Assembly: GCA_001627865.1 (NCBI GenBank)
Contig: LUQO01000004.1
Coordinates: forward strand, 158,816-222,815
Length of the DNA stretch: 64,000 nt
Reading direction: 5' to 3'
From: SAR324 cluster bacterium REDSEA-S27_B3
Lineage (GTDB): Bacteria; SAR324; NAC60-12
Shown: one piece after another, positions 9,369-18,530 of the stretch
How positions within the stretch are numbered: position 1 is the stretch's first letter
How the letters are laid out: each line of letters opens with the position of its first letter
Program-made: the position numbers and the translations under genes
Notes under the pieces: model-generated
Told to the model about the DNA's origin: nothing
Seen by the model: only the letters and a program-made list of their open reading frames with translations
The model's database searches: none

Positions 9369-11099
9369 ATGCTGCTGCAGCTCAGAATTGAAAATTTAGC
9401 AACAATCAGGGAACTCGATGTGGAATTCACAAAAGGTTTTTCCATTCTCACAGGTGAAACCGGGGCAGGAAAATCGATTATGATTGATGCGATTATGCTG
9501 GCGCTTGGGCATCGCGGTGACCCTGCAATGATACGTACCGGTGAGGAGCAGACTGTAGTGGAAGCAATATTTTCTTTAGCTGAAGATTCAGAGGATATTG
9601 GTGAGTTCAACATCCGGAGGGAGCTGGAAGAATCCGGAATTGCCTTGGATGATGAGATTATAGTGCGCTGTGTGGTTGCTGAAATAGGCAGACAAAAGCG
9701 ATATATAAATGGAAATTCTGTCACAGCAGATTTTCTGAAAAAAATTGGTCGTCAGCTGATCAATATTCATGGACAGCATGACAATCAGTCCTTGTTCCAG
9801 ATATCTACTCACCTTGATTTTCTTGACGGATATGGACAATTACTTCCATTGAGAAAACAGGTGGAAGAAGTATTCCGTTCTTTGCAGGATGCCCGCAAAG
9901 AGCAAAATGAATTTCAGAAAATAATTGCTGAACGAGAATTTCGGTTAGAAGAACTTAAGGTCATTATTGAAGATTTGTCTGAATTGAATTATCAGCCCTC
10001 TGAAGAAATGGAACTTCGTAAAGATGAAAACAGACTGACTCATGTGGAAAAACTTTCCATGCTTTTGGGACAGGTCAGGCATCAATTGCAGGAAATGGAT
10101 GGTTCTGTTCTGGAGCAGCTGGAAATGTCTCGAAAACTGTTGGCTGAAGCAGAACAAATTGATCCGGAATGTTCTGAGATACAGGCAGGAATTGAAACAG
10201 CTTGTTTTCAGTTAGAGGATAGTCACAGGGACATACTAAACTATTGCGGAAAGGTTGAAGCTGATCCGCAACGCTTAAGCTGGATCAACGAACGTTTAAG
10301 CCGCATCCAGCAATTTGTGCGTAAATTCCGTCTGTCAGATGCGGAAGAGCTTTTGACGCTGCATGAAGAATCCATAAAGGAATTTGATTCGCTGCAGCAG
10401 CTTGATGATAATGAACAGCAGCTTGTAGAAAAAATAATATTACTAAGCACACAACTGCAACAGCATGCTGAGCATCTTTCGAAGCAACGTCGTAAACACG
10501 CCAGACATCTCGATCATGCAATTGTGGATGAATTGCGGCAACTGGGAATGAATAAGGCCAGATTTGAAACACAAATTGTTTCAGCATCTATGTCTGAAAA
10601 CAATCAGGCATGCAGCGCAAATGGTATTGATAAGGTAGAATTTTTGTTGTCTGTTAATCCCGGACAGGGAATGCGAAGTCTGGTTAAGGTTGCCTCCGGA
10701 GGAGAACTGTCTCGTATCATGCTTGCTCTCAAAACAGTGCTTACTTCACTTGATTCAGTAGAAATTTTGATTTTTGATGAAGTTGATTCTGGAATCAGCG
10801 GAGGAGTCGCCGAAATTGTTGGAAAAAAATTACGACAGCTTGGATCACGGCATCAGACATTGTGTGTGACTCATCTTCCGCAGATTGCCGCTTTCGCGGA
10901 ACATCACTTTCTGGTCAGCAAAGACATGGAGGACAATCAGACTTTCACAAAAATTAATCCACTTAACACAGAAAGTGAGCGTGTACATGCACTCGCAGAT
11001 TTAATTGGTGGACAGGAAATTACAACGAATACTATGGAATTGGCTGGTGAAATGCTGCGTAGTTTTCAAAGCAAATCACTGATCACAGAAAAATGCTGA
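9369..11099 (+). CDS. recN: DNA repair protein RecN
   Basis: An SMC-like ATPase acting early in recombinational repair of double-strand breaks. The 576 residues are typical of the family. The N-terminal Walker A is TGETGAGKSIMI (about residues 29-40), followed by the RecN-type GQHDNQSLF motif. A long Glu/Gln-rich helical region suited to a coiled coil occupies the middle. The ABC signature VASGGELSRIMLAL and Walker B LIFDEVDSGISGG lie near the C-terminus. The 296-nt region upstream has no gene. Two repair genes, recB and recN, are separated only by the enoyl-CoA hydratase gene. Confidence 0.96.
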   Translation: MLLQLRIENLATIRELDVEFTKGFSILTGETGAGKSIMIDAIMLALGHRGDPAMIRTGEEQTVVEAIFSLAEDSEDIGEFNIRRELEESGIALDDEIIVRCVVAEIGRQKRYINGNSVTADFLKKIGRQLINIHGQHDNQSLFQISTHLDFLDGYGQLLPLRKQVEEVFRSLQDARKEQNEFQKIIAEREFRLEELKVIIEDLSELNYQPSEEMELRKDENRLTHVEKLSMLLGQVRHQLQEMDGSVLEQLEMSRKLLAEAEQIDPECSEIQAGIETACFQLEDSHRDILNYCGKVEADPQRLSWINERLSRIQQFVRKFRLSDAEELLTLHEESIKEFDSLQQLDDNEQQLVEKIILLSTQLQQHAEHLSKQRRKHARHLDHAIVDELRQLGMNKARFETQIVSASMSENNQACSANGIDKVEFLLSVNPGQGMRSLVKVASGGELSRIMLALKTVLTSLDSVEILIFDEVDSGISGGVAEIVGKKLRQLGSRHQTLCVTHLPQIAAFAEHHFLVSKDMEDNQTFTKINPLNTESERVHALADLIGGQEITTNTMELAGEMLRSFQSKSLITEKC

Positions 11100-11248
11100 T
11101 TGACTTTAAATATAAGATATTTGTCCTTTTAAAACTTTTTTTCTTAGAGTTATCAACAAAAAACTTGCACACGTAATTTCCCTCCAATAGTTTGAAGAAA
11201 GAGACTGACAATACAAAGATAATATGGATTACAAAGCAGGATACTTAA

Positions 11249-11827
11249 ATGGAAAATGAAAAAGACGAAGAAAATCAAGAGCAGGACAATCTGGCAAACA
11301 AGCTGCTGAAGTCACGTACTGTGGTGATCTCTCAGCAAGTTGATGCTAAATTAACTTCAAAAGTTTTGAGTCAATTGGTACTGCTTGAGCAGGAAGGTCA
11401 TGATGAAATGGTAACGGTATTTATAAATTCACCAGGTGGAGAAATTTTTTCCGGATTTGCCATTTTTGATATGTTGAATTTTATTTCATGTCCGGTAACA
11501 ACTATTGTAACCGGATTTGCTGCCAGCATGGGGTCAGTTTTAAGTCTGGCTGCAGACAAGGGACATCGATATGCCATGCCGCAGGCAAAAATAATGATAC
11601 ACCAGCCGCTGCTGATGGGTTACCAGGGCCGCGCAACAGAATGTGAAATTCAGGCACGAGAAATTCTCAAGACGCGCGATCACCTTGTCAACCTGTATGC
11701 TGAACAAACCGGCAAAAGCAGAGATGAAATAAAAAAAGCCCTGGATCGTGATAACTGGTTTACTGCCGATGAAGCATTGGAATATGGTTTAATTGACAAG
11801 GTTGTGCATACACGTTCGGAAATTTGA
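11249..11827 (+). CDS. clpP: ATP-dependent Clp protease proteolytic subunit (ClpP family)
   Basis: A serine peptidase of 192 residues that forms the tetradecameric chamber used with Clp ATPases. The catalytic triad is visible: Ser93 in GFAASMGS, His118 in IMIHQP and an Asp (166 or 168) in LDRDNWF, followed by the usual TADEALEYGLID ending. FINSPGGE is the conserved substrate-strand motif. The N-terminus is acidic, with no obvious pro-peptide. No clpX or tig flanks it, unlike the common tig-clpP-clpX order, so this may be a second ClpP paralog. A GCAGGA box stands upstream of the ATG. Confidence 0.9.
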   Translation: MENEKDEENQEQDNLANKLLKSRTVVISQQVDAKLTSKVLSQLVLLEQEGHDEMVTVFINSPGGEIFSGFAIFDMLNFISCPVTTIVTGFAASMGSVLSLAADKGHRYAMPQAKIMIHQPLLMGYQGRATECEIQAREILKTRDHLVNLYAEQTGKSRDEIKKALDRDNWFTADEALEYGLIDKVVHTRSEI

Positions 11828-11868
11828 AAGTAGTGCTGATACACAGCAATTGCTGAAAACGGTTTATT

Positions 11869-14178
11869 ATGTCAAACAAAATTATCATCGTTGAATCCCC
11901 TGCAAAGGCCCGCACAATCAGTAAATTCCTGGGCAAGGATTATACAATTATGGCCTCAATGGGGCATGTCAGGGATCTGCCGTCGAAAAAGCTTGGATTT
12001 GATCCTGAAAACAGCTTCATGCCGCAATATGAAATTTCCAAAGAAAAAAGAAAAGTTGTAGCAGATCTTAAAAAACAAATTGACAAGAAAACTGAAGTTT
12101 TCCTTGCAACTGATGAAGACCGCGAAGGAGAGGCAATTTCATGGCACCTGCTGGAAGCTCTTGGACTAAAAAAGAACACCGTTAAACGGATTGTATTTCA
12201 TGAAATTACCAAGCCCGCTATTATCAACGCCCTTGAAAATCCAAGAGAGGTTGATCAGCAGTTGGTTGATGCTCAGCAGGCACGAAGAATTCTTGACCGT
12301 GCTGTAGGTTATAAGCTGTCGCCATTGCTTTGGAAAAAAATCAAACCGGGGCTTTCCGCGGGCAGAGTGCAAAGTGTCTCTGTGTATATTCTGGTGGAAC
12401 GTGAAAGAGAGATAAGAAAATTTGTTCCGGAAGAGTACTGGAAGATAAGAGCAGAATTTTCAGAATTCTCCGCCGATTTGAAGAAAATCGAGGGCAAGCC
12501 TGCCAAAGTCGCAAATGAAACAGAGGCTCGTGCAATTGAAGCAAGCGTAAAGAATGGAAATTTTGTCGTCAGTGAAATTAATGAACGTATGGCAAATCGG
12601 AATCCCGGCGCCCCCTTCACAACTTCAACAATTCAGCAGGAAGCTTCACTCAAGCTTGGTTTTTCGGTAAAACGTACAATGGTGGTGGCGCAGCAGCTGT
12701 ATGAGGGCAATTTTGATATTCCTGATTACAGTGGCGGTCTGATTACATACATGCGTACTGATTCAGTGGCGCTTGCAGAACAGGCGCTTGTTCAGGCTCA
12801 GCAGGTTATATCAGATGAATATGGAGTACAATTTGGCTTGAAGGAGCCAAGAAAATATAAAAGCCGTGCTGTTAACGCACAGGAAGCACATGAAGCAATC
12901 CGTCCGGTGGACTTTTCTCAATTGCCTGCAAAGGTTAAAGCCCATTTGAGCCCGGATCAGTTTCGCCTCTACAGCCTGATATGGAAGCGTGCACTAGCCT
13001 CACAAATGGCTGCAGCTGAAATTGCCCGAACTACAATTAATATCGAGGCTGGAGAAAGGCAAGAGTATTTGTTTGACGCACAAGGTCAGCGTGTTGTTTT
13101 TCCGGGATTCCTGCAGGTTTATGCCGGAACAGCTGATGAACGCGCAGATACTCTTAGTGAAAAAGATGTAATCCTGCCAAAAGTAGAACAAGGTCAGGTC
13201 CTCACCCTGAAAGATCAGCAAAATCCTGTTAGTCTTGAACAATTGTTTACCAAACCTCCGCCCCGCTACACAGAAGCATCATTAGTAAAAAAAATGGAAT
13301 CAGAAGGTATTGGGCGTCCCTCCACTTATGCTCCGACCATTTCAACCATTCAGGATCGTGGATATGCTGAGTTAACTGCCGAAAAGCGGCTGAAACCGAC
13401 TTCTGTTGGTGAAGTTGTTACAGATTTTCTGACAGATCATTTTGCCAAAATTGTAAATCTGGGTTTTACCGCGGAAATTGAACGGGATTTTGACCGGATT
13501 GCGAAGGGCGATGAAAACTGGGTTGAAATGATGAGTAATTTTTATCAGCCGTTTAACCAGACTGTTGTTGAAAAAGATAAATCCGTAACACGTGCTGAGG
13601 TACTAAAACGCAGGGAATTAGGATCTGATCCTGAAAGTGGGAAACCTGTCAGTGTAAGTATTGGAAGATATGGACCAATGGTTCAGATAGGCACACGCGA
13701 AGATGAAGAAAAACCGCGTTTTGCTTCTTTGCCAGGCAGTCTCAATCTTAATGAAGTAACTCTGGAGGAGGCACTGGAATGTTTTGCCTTGCCGCGTGAG
13801 CTTGGTAAGCACGAAAACGGAGAGGTGATTACAGTCAATAGCGGACGTTATGGACCTTATGTAAAACTTGGCAAGGATTTTTTCTCATTACCAAAAGGCG
13901 AAGATCCGATGAAAATTGAACTGGCACAGGCTATGGAAATTATCCGCGAAGGTCTTGAGAAAAAAACTAAACGGGTTATTCATGATTTTGGTGATATGCA
14001 GGTATTAAACGGTCGTTATGGACCATATATAAAATCCGGAAAAAATAATTACAAAATACCAAAAGATGTTGAACCGGAAGGGCTGGATGAAGATTCCTGC
14101 AAAAAAATTATTGCAGAAGCTCACCCAAAAGGCAGTAAAGGTGGAAAAAACAAACTCTCAAAAAATGTAACGGCCTGA
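11869..14178 (+). CDS. topA: DNA topoisomerase I
   Basis: A type IA topoisomerase that relaxes negative supercoils through a 5'-phosphotyrosine. The 769-residue protein opens with the TOPRIM domain (IVESPAKART; TDEDREGEAI at 81-90). The catalytic Tyr294 is in LITYMRTDS. After about residue 580 come repeated C-terminal modules with the RYGPY signature (three copies) instead of Cys4 zinc ribbons. The C-terminus is Lys-rich. It lies 41 nt after clpP, and its TGA overlaps the next start codon (ATGA), so it is co-translated with the MBL hydrolase. Confidence 0.96.
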   Translation: MSNKIIIVESPAKARTISKFLGKDYTIMASMGHVRDLPSKKLGFDPENSFMPQYEISKEKRKVVADLKKQIDKKTEVFLATDEDREGEAISWHLLEALGLKKNTVKRIVFHEITKPAIINALENPREVDQQLVDAQQARRILDRAVGYKLSPLLWKKIKPGLSAGRVQSVSVYILVEREREIRKFVPEEYWKIRAEFSEFSADLKKIEGKPAKVANETEARAIEASVKNGNFVVSEINERMANRNPGAPFTTSTIQQEASLKLGFSVKRTMVVAQQLYEGNFDIPDYSGGLITYMRTDSVALAEQALVQAQQVISDEYGVQFGLKEPRKYKSRAVNAQEAHEAIRPVDFSQLPAKVKAHLSPDQFRLYSLIWKRALASQMAAAEIARTTINIEAGERQEYLFDAQGQRVVFPGFLQVYAGTADERADTLSEKDVILPKVEQGQVLTLKDQQNPVSLEQLFTKPPPRYTEASLVKKMESEGIGRPSTYAPTISTIQDRGYAELTAEKRLKPTSVGEVVTDFLTDHFAKIVNLGFTAEIERDFDRIAKGDENWVEMMSNFYQPFNQTVVEKDKSVTRAEVLKRRELGSDPESGKPVSVSIGRYGPMVQIGTREDEEKPRFASLPGSLNLNEVTLEEALECFALPRELGKHENGEVITVNSGRYGPYVKLGKDFFSLPKGEDPMKIELAQAMEIIREGLEKKTKRVIHDFGDMQVLNGRYGPYIKSGKNNYKIPKDVEPEGLDEDSCKKIIAEAHPKGSKGGKNKLSKNVTA

Positions 14179-14822
14179 TGAGCCACTCTGAAATAATTGT
14201 GGAAACCAGGCCGGTTGGTCCGCTTCAATGCAACTGTACCATTTTAGGAGATCAGGAAAGCAGGAAAGCAATTGTGGTAGATCCTGGCGGTGATGCAGAA
14301 ATGCTGCTGGAACGATTAGTTGAACTGGATCTGCAAGTGGAGCGTATTATTCATACACATGCGCATCTGGATCATTTTTTGGCATCCGGAAAAATGAAAG
14401 AGGCAACCGGAGCAAATCTGGCTCTGCACCAGGATGATTTATTTTTGTGGGATAAACTGGAAGATCAATGCAGGATGTTTGGAATACCTTTTGAGCCGAC
14501 TCCACCGCCTGATCAATGGCTTGAGCATGAAGAAGAGATTGAGCTTGAAAACGCGCTGGGGAAAGCGCTGCATACTCCGGGACATACGCCGGGTTCAATG
14601 TGCTTTTTATTTGAAAGCCAAAACCTGCTTATTGCCGGTGATACTCTTTTCCAGGGATCAATTGGACGCACTGATTTGTGGGGAGGAGATTACAGTAAAA
14701 TTGAGCAGTCAATTCAGGAAAAACTGTATACACTGGATGAATCAACCAATGTGATTACCGGTCATGGTGAGTCCACAACAATTGGTCGTGAAATGCGCAC
14801 TAATTATTTTGTTCGTGCGTGA
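14178..14822 (+). CDS. MBL-fold metallo-hydrolase (glyoxalase II-like, YcbL-type)
   Basis: A metallo-beta-lactamase fold hydrolase of 214 residues. The di-metal motif THAHLDH is at about residues 56-62. The later ligands are in HTPGHTPGS and the Asp of IAGDTLF, with a terminal His in ITGHGEST. The length and motif spacing match stand-alone YcbL-like hydrolases of thioesters or lactones rather than full glyoxalase II. Its ATG overlaps the topA stop, and its 3' end overlaps the convergent ogt gene by 23 nt. Confidence 0.88.
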   Translation: MSHSEIIVETRPVGPLQCNCTILGDQESRKAIVVDPGGDAEMLLERLVELDLQVERIIHTHAHLDHFLASGKMKEATGANLALHQDDLFLWDKLEDQCRMFGIPFEPTPPPDQWLEHEEEIELENALGKALHTPGHTPGSMCFLFESQNLLIAGDTLFQGSIGRTDLWGGDYSKIEQSIQEKLYTLDESTNVITGHGESTTIGREMRTNYFVRA

Positions 14823-15312
14823 AACGCTGTTCCAGTTCAAGCAGCTGTGTTTTGCGATCCAGGCCCCCCGCGTATCCGGTCAGAGTGCCGTTTTTACCAA
14901 TCACACGGTGACAAGGAATAATGATGGCAATGGGATTTCGAGAATTGGCCTGACCAACTGCCCGGATTGCCTTGGGATTGTTTAATGACTGTGCCTGCTG
15001 CAGATAGCTCCTTGTTTCGCCATAAGGAATCCGGAGCAAAGCTTCCCATGCTGAACGTTGAAAAACCGTTCCCTGTGGTTTTAATGCTAAGTTAAATATT
15101 TCCCTTCTGCCTTCAAAATATTCATCCAGCTGCTCGCATGCCGCTTTTAGCAGCGGGTTAGATTGTTGCTTAAAGTCGGTGCAGAACTGTTCTGTTTCGG
15201 GATTATTTTCAACGAATTCAGCTCCTGTCAGGAAGCCTTCGAATTCAGTCAGTTTTATTATCCCAAGCATAGACTGAAAAAAACAATAAGCTTCAGAAGG
15301 AGGAGCGGTCAT
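14800..15312 (-). CDS. ogt: Methylated-DNA--[protein]-cysteine S-methyltransferase
   Basis: A suicide repair protein that transfers O6-alkyl groups from guanine (and O4-alkylthymine) to its active cysteine. The 170 residues contain the IPCHRVIGKNG active-site motif, the upstream helix-turn-helix region (IPYGETRSYLQQA) and the NPIAI residues that position the cysteine. GYAGGLDRKTQLLELE is the standard C-terminal block. The size fits an Ogt/MGT without an Ada regulatory domain. The tail-to-tail overlap with the MBL gene is unusual but short. Confidence 0.95.
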   Translation of the reverse strand: MTAPPSEAYCFFQSMLGIIKLTEFEGFLTGAEFVENNPETEQFCTDFKQQSNPLLKAACEQLDEYFEGRREIFNLALKPQGTVFQRSAWEALLRIPYGETRSYLQQAQSLNNPKAIRAVGQANSRNPIAIIIPCHRVIGKNGTLTGYAGGLDRKTQLLELEQRFTHEQNN

Positions 15313-15341
15313 ACCATGATTTTCAAGACAAAAACCATTTT

Positions 15342-15737
15342 CTACAGGTTAAATTTTTCTATCAGGAAATCGTCGTATTCATCCGCGATGACAGCGATGC
15401 AGGCAATTATCCATTCAAGTTCTTCCGGATCCAATCCTTGGACAGGACGGACATAGCTCAGGATCAGGTGCTTGTTACGAATCCCAAAGCTAACTCCTTT
15501 AAGCTTCAGCGTTCCGTTAAGCTTAAGCACATATTCGTTAATTGCGTTGTTTTGTTCCGGATATTGGAAGAGGTTAGACGCGACTACAAGTTCTGCGTTT
15601 TCATCCAGGCTGGTGAGGAAAATTTGTACTTTTACTGAACCGCTGATAATCCACCATTCCTGATTACTGACAAAAGCTTTTTCTACATCTTCATAATTAT
15701 GCAGAAAATCCGTAATCATGGCACTATACTTGTTCAA
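15342..15737 (-). CDS. YbjN-like / type III chaperone-fold hypothetical protein
   Basis: A soluble acidic protein of 131 residues. The layout, with alternating strands (WWIISGSVKVQIFL, LVVASNLF, HLILSYVRPV) and a C-terminal helix (PEELEWIIACIAVIADEYD), resembles YbjN or CesT-type chaperone folds, which are frequent in such genomes. No catalytic motif is visible. It lies 29 nt upstream of ogt on the same strand, so the two may share a transcript. The fold assignment is inference from pattern only. Confidence 0.6.
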   Translation of the reverse strand: MNKYSAMITDFLHNYEDVEKAFVSNQEWWIISGSVKVQIFLTSLDENAELVVASNLFQYPEQNNAINEYVLKLNGTLKLKGVSFGIRNKHLILSYVRPVQGLDPEELEWIIACIAVIADEYDDFLIEKFNL

Positions 15738-15818
15738 GCATCCTCCATATTACAAAAGCTGAATTGATGGAAAATGGTGCTTACTACTTACCAGAGTTCC
15801 AATTCAAAATCTGACAGT

Positions 15819-15956
15819 TTATTTTTTTTCTGGAAGATAATTGAGCAATTGTGCTGCTAACCCGGCAAAGATAAATGCCATTACTACACCTGGAATAATA
15901 GCAATGAAAAAAATCCAGGGATAGAGAAATAGATAAAAAACCTGCTCAGAAATCAT
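15819..15956 (-). CDS. Small membrane protein, 45 residues, unknown
   Basis: An open frame of 45 codons, MISEQVFYLF at the N-terminus and LLNYLPEKK at the C-terminus, encoding one long hydrophobic segment with a Pro-Gly in the middle and a positively charged tail. AAAGGA stands about 9 nt before the ATG on the minus strand. I do not recognise it. It sits between the YbjN-like gene and ftsZ. The rest of 15738-16257 is very AT-rich and presumably carries the divergent ftsZ promoter, though no clear -35/-10 pair was found. Size and topology suggest an accessory subunit of a membrane complex; function is unknown. Confidence 0.5.
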   Translation of the reverse strand: MISEQVFYLFLYPWIFFIAIIPGVVMAFIFAGLAAQLLNYLPEKK

Positions 15957-16257
15957 TTCATTTTCCTTTAATATTGATTGTTATTACGGTTTTTAAACCA
16001 ACTTCATTTCTTTGATTTGCAAATTCAACTGCAGACTAATATCATTATTAACAAATTATTGCAAGTATTTGTCAATATATTTTTATTTTTATCTGGTATT
16101 TTCAGCAATTTTTTTCCTGTACTTTGATAACACTAATTAACCCGCATTGCAACAATGAACATCAAAAACACATTAAGGTTTACATATCAAAGTATAAACA
16201 AGTAAGTCTGTCGTTTTAACTATTTTATACCTTAACTTCTTTATTGAGCTGTAATTC

Positions 16258-17229
16258 ATGGCAGAAAAACAAACCTCACAATTTTCTCCAGTTCAGGAAA
16301 TTTTTATTCCAAACATAAAAATCATTGGAGTCGGTGGAGCCGGAGGCAATGTTGTCACCCAAATGGCGGAAGAAAATCTTGACCAGGTTGAAACAATAAT
16401 TTGCAACACAGATGTCAAAGCGCTCAAGCGCAATAAATCTCATAAGAAGATTGAACTTGGCAAAAAGCTTACACGTGGAATGGGCGCGGGCGCTCGTCCG
16501 GAAGTAGGAGAAAGTGCGGCGGAAGAGAGCATCAGTGAATTGAGCGAGGCTGTTGATGGCGCAAACATGGTATTTATTGCAGCCGGTATGGGAGGCGGAA
16601 CAGGGACAGGAGCGGCTCCAACTATTGCGCGAATGGCAATGGAAAAGCAAATTCTTACTGTTGGAATTGTTACCATCCCTTTTTCTTTTGAAGGCACAAA
16701 AAGAAGGGAATCAGGACTGGCAGGTGTGGATCGTCTAAGAGAATTCACTGACACACTGCTGGTCATTCCGAACGACAAACTGCTGGATGCAAGTACACAG
16801 AATACGAGTTTCCTTGAGGCTTTTCATATGGTAGATATGGTGCTGATTAATGCTATCAGGGGCATTACTCTTCTGCTAAGCGGCGTGGGAGATATCAATG
16901 TTGACTTTGCTGATGTACAGACCATAATGAAGGGCATGGGGAAAGCAGTGATTGGACGCGGTGTGGCAAAAGGAAAGGACAGGGCTATCAATGCCGTAGA
17001 AGACGCGTTACATGGATCGCTGATGGAAGATACTGACATCCGTGGAGCAAAAGGTATTCTGGTACATGTAAACGGACCAAAAGACACAAGTGCTTATGAA
17101 ATACAGGAAGCAATGTCACTCATCGAAGATATGGCGGACGAAGATGTTGAGTTGATCTGGGGCGCCACATTTTCAGAATCAGCAGGAGATGAAGTTGCCA
17201 TGACCGTAATTGCTACCGGATTAGTCTGA
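16258..17229 (+). CDS. ftsZ: Cell division GTPase FtsZ, lacking C-terminal tail
   Basis: A tubulin-like GTPase that polymerises into the division ring. The glycine-rich N-terminus (GVGGAGGNVV), the tubulin signature GMGGGTGTGAAP near residue 111, and the T7 loop NVDFAD (Asn214, Asp216, Asp219) that completes the neighbour's GTPase site are all present. At 323 residues it ends just after the C-terminal beta-domain (MTVIATGLV). It therefore has no flexible linker and no conserved C-terminal peptide for FtsA/ZipA-type partners. It is also outside any dcw cluster. It may be the sole FtsZ with a different anchor, or a second copy. Confidence 0.94.
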   Translation: MAEKQTSQFSPVQEIFIPNIKIIGVGGAGGNVVTQMAEENLDQVETIICNTDVKALKRNKSHKKIELGKKLTRGMGAGARPEVGESAAEESISELSEAVDGANMVFIAAGMGGGTGTGAAPTIARMAMEKQILTVGIVTIPFSFEGTKRRESGLAGVDRLREFTDTLLVIPNDKLLDASTQNTSFLEAFHMVDMVLINAIRGITLLLSGVGDINVDFADVQTIMKGMGKAVIGRGVAKGKDRAINAVEDALHGSLMEDTDIRGAKGILVHVNGPKDTSAYEIQEAMSLIEDMADEDVELIWGATFSESAGDEVAMTVIATGLV

Positions 17230-17279
17230 TTAATATTTCATTTCCCTTTTTTCAAACTCTGTCCTCCGGATGATTAAAG

Positions 17280-18020
17280 ATGAGCAGAACTCTGATCAAG
17301 CTCTATCGGACAGACAACGGTCCCTGTCCTTATCTGGAAAATGGAACCTGGCAGAATATATCCTTCCAGACAAGCGAACTTCCCGCTGACGGCTACACTT
17401 CACTTCTGAATCAGGGTTTTCGCAGGAGCGGACTCACCATTTATCATCCTGTTTGTTCAGGATGTCAGCAATGTATACCGATTCGTGTTGATGTGCAGAA
17501 TTTCTCTCAAAACAGGGGACAACGCAGGACGTGGCGTAAAAACAATGATGTACGGGTTGAACACCATGCAGTGGAATACAAGCAGCAGGATTTTGAACTT
17601 TATCGGCGTTATCAAGAGGATTGGCACAAGGCGGATGTTCCAGTGGAAGAGGACGAGTATCTTGATTTTTTGATAGACTCTCCGGTTCCAACAGAAATTA
17701 TGCGCTACTATCTTGGAGATAAACTGATTGGTCTTGGATGGCTGGACCGTTTACCGGAACTGCTCAGTTCAGTTTATTTTGTTTTTGATCCGGATTATGT
17801 CTCAAGGAGGCTTGGCGTTTTTTCTTTACTATATGAAATTGAGTACGCGCGAAAACTTGATATACAGTGGTTGTACCTGGGATATTGGGTAAAAAGCTCT
17901 GCAAAAATGAAATACAAGGCAGATTATCAGCCTGCGGAATTATTGCATGATTCCAAATGGATACCATTCAAATCTTACCAGCCGGAAAACACCAAACTAT
18001 CTGCATCAGAAAATGAATGA
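17280..18020 (+). CDS. bpt: Aspartate/glutamate leucyltransferase (arginyl-transferase family)
   Basis: An N-end-rule enzyme that transfers Leu (Bpt) or Arg (Ate) from tRNA to acidic N-termini, marking proteins for Clp degradation. The 246 residues are typical of bacterial Bpt. The N-terminal PCPYL motif and the CSGCQQCIPIRVDV cysteine cluster are characteristic, as is the C-terminal YLGYWVKSSAKMKYKADYQP block. It lies 51 nt after ftsZ and overlaps the moaC start by 8 nt. The clpP gene in the window could act downstream of this tag; that link is inference. Confidence 0.92.
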   Translation: MSRTLIKLYRTDNGPCPYLENGTWQNISFQTSELPADGYTSLLNQGFRRSGLTIYHPVCSGCQQCIPIRVDVQNFSQNRGQRRTWRKNNDVRVEHHAVEYKQQDFELYRRYQEDWHKADVPVEEDEYLDFLIDSPVPTEIMRYYLGDKLIGLGWLDRLPELLSSVYFVFDPDYVSRRLGVFSLLYEIEYARKLDIQWLYLGYWVKSSAKMKYKADYQPAELLHDSKWIPFKSYQPENTKLSASENE

Positions 18021-18516
18021 TTCGAGCAAGGAGTTTACCCACATCAGAAGTAATGATCTGCCGAGCATGGTGGATGTTTCCGAAAAATCTGTTACTGAAC
18101 GTAAAGCAGTAGCTATGGCACGTATTCATCTGGGTCATGAACTTGCTGAATTGCTGAGAAATTCCGGAAGCACAAAAAAAGGTCCGGTTCTGCAAACAGC
18201 AGTAATTGCAGGAATTCAGGGAGCAAAGCGTACTTCGGATATGATTCCGATGTGTCATCCACTGCCGCTTTCCGCGGTGGATGTGGATATTGAACTGGAG
18301 GGAGAATATGCCTTAATTCAGGCAACAGCAAAAACCTCAGCACGTACCGGAGTTGAGATGGAGGCTCTCACAGCAGCCTCTGTTGCGGCCTTGACTTTTT
18401 ATGACATGTGCAAGTCTGTCACAAAAAGCATGAAAATTGAGTCTATCTGTCTGCTGGAAAAATCAGGAGGCAAATCCGGAGACTACCGTGCGAAAGATGC
18501 ACAAATAAGCAAATAA
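18013..18516 (+). CDS. moaC: Cyclic pyranopterin monophosphate synthase MoaC
   Basis: Converts the MoaA product into cyclic pyranopterin monophosphate in molybdenum cofactor synthesis. The ATG at 18013 gives 167 residues, the normal size, and overlaps the bpt stop; an earlier in-frame start at 17947 would add an unrelated extension inside bpt. Family blocks are MVDVSEKSVTERKAVA, AKRTSDMIPMCHPLPL and GVEMEALTAAS, with a conserved Lys near CKSVTKSMKI. The sulfur carrier MoaD is encoded far away at 38490, so the pathway is scattered. Confidence 0.95.
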   Translation: MNDSSKEFTHIRSNDLPSMVDVSEKSVTERKAVAMARIHLGHELAELLRNSGSTKKGPVLQTAVIAGIQGAKRTSDMIPMCHPLPLSAVDVDIELEGEYALIQATAKTSARTGVEMEALTAASVAALTFYDMCKSVTKSMKIESICLLEKSGGKSGDYRAKDAQISK

Positions 18517-18530
18517 CACTTATTCAGTTA

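Noticed and set aside
17947..18012. 22-residue N-terminal extension of MoaC
   Set aside because: It lies inside bpt in another frame and does not match the family; the ATG at 18013 gives the normal MoaC start.
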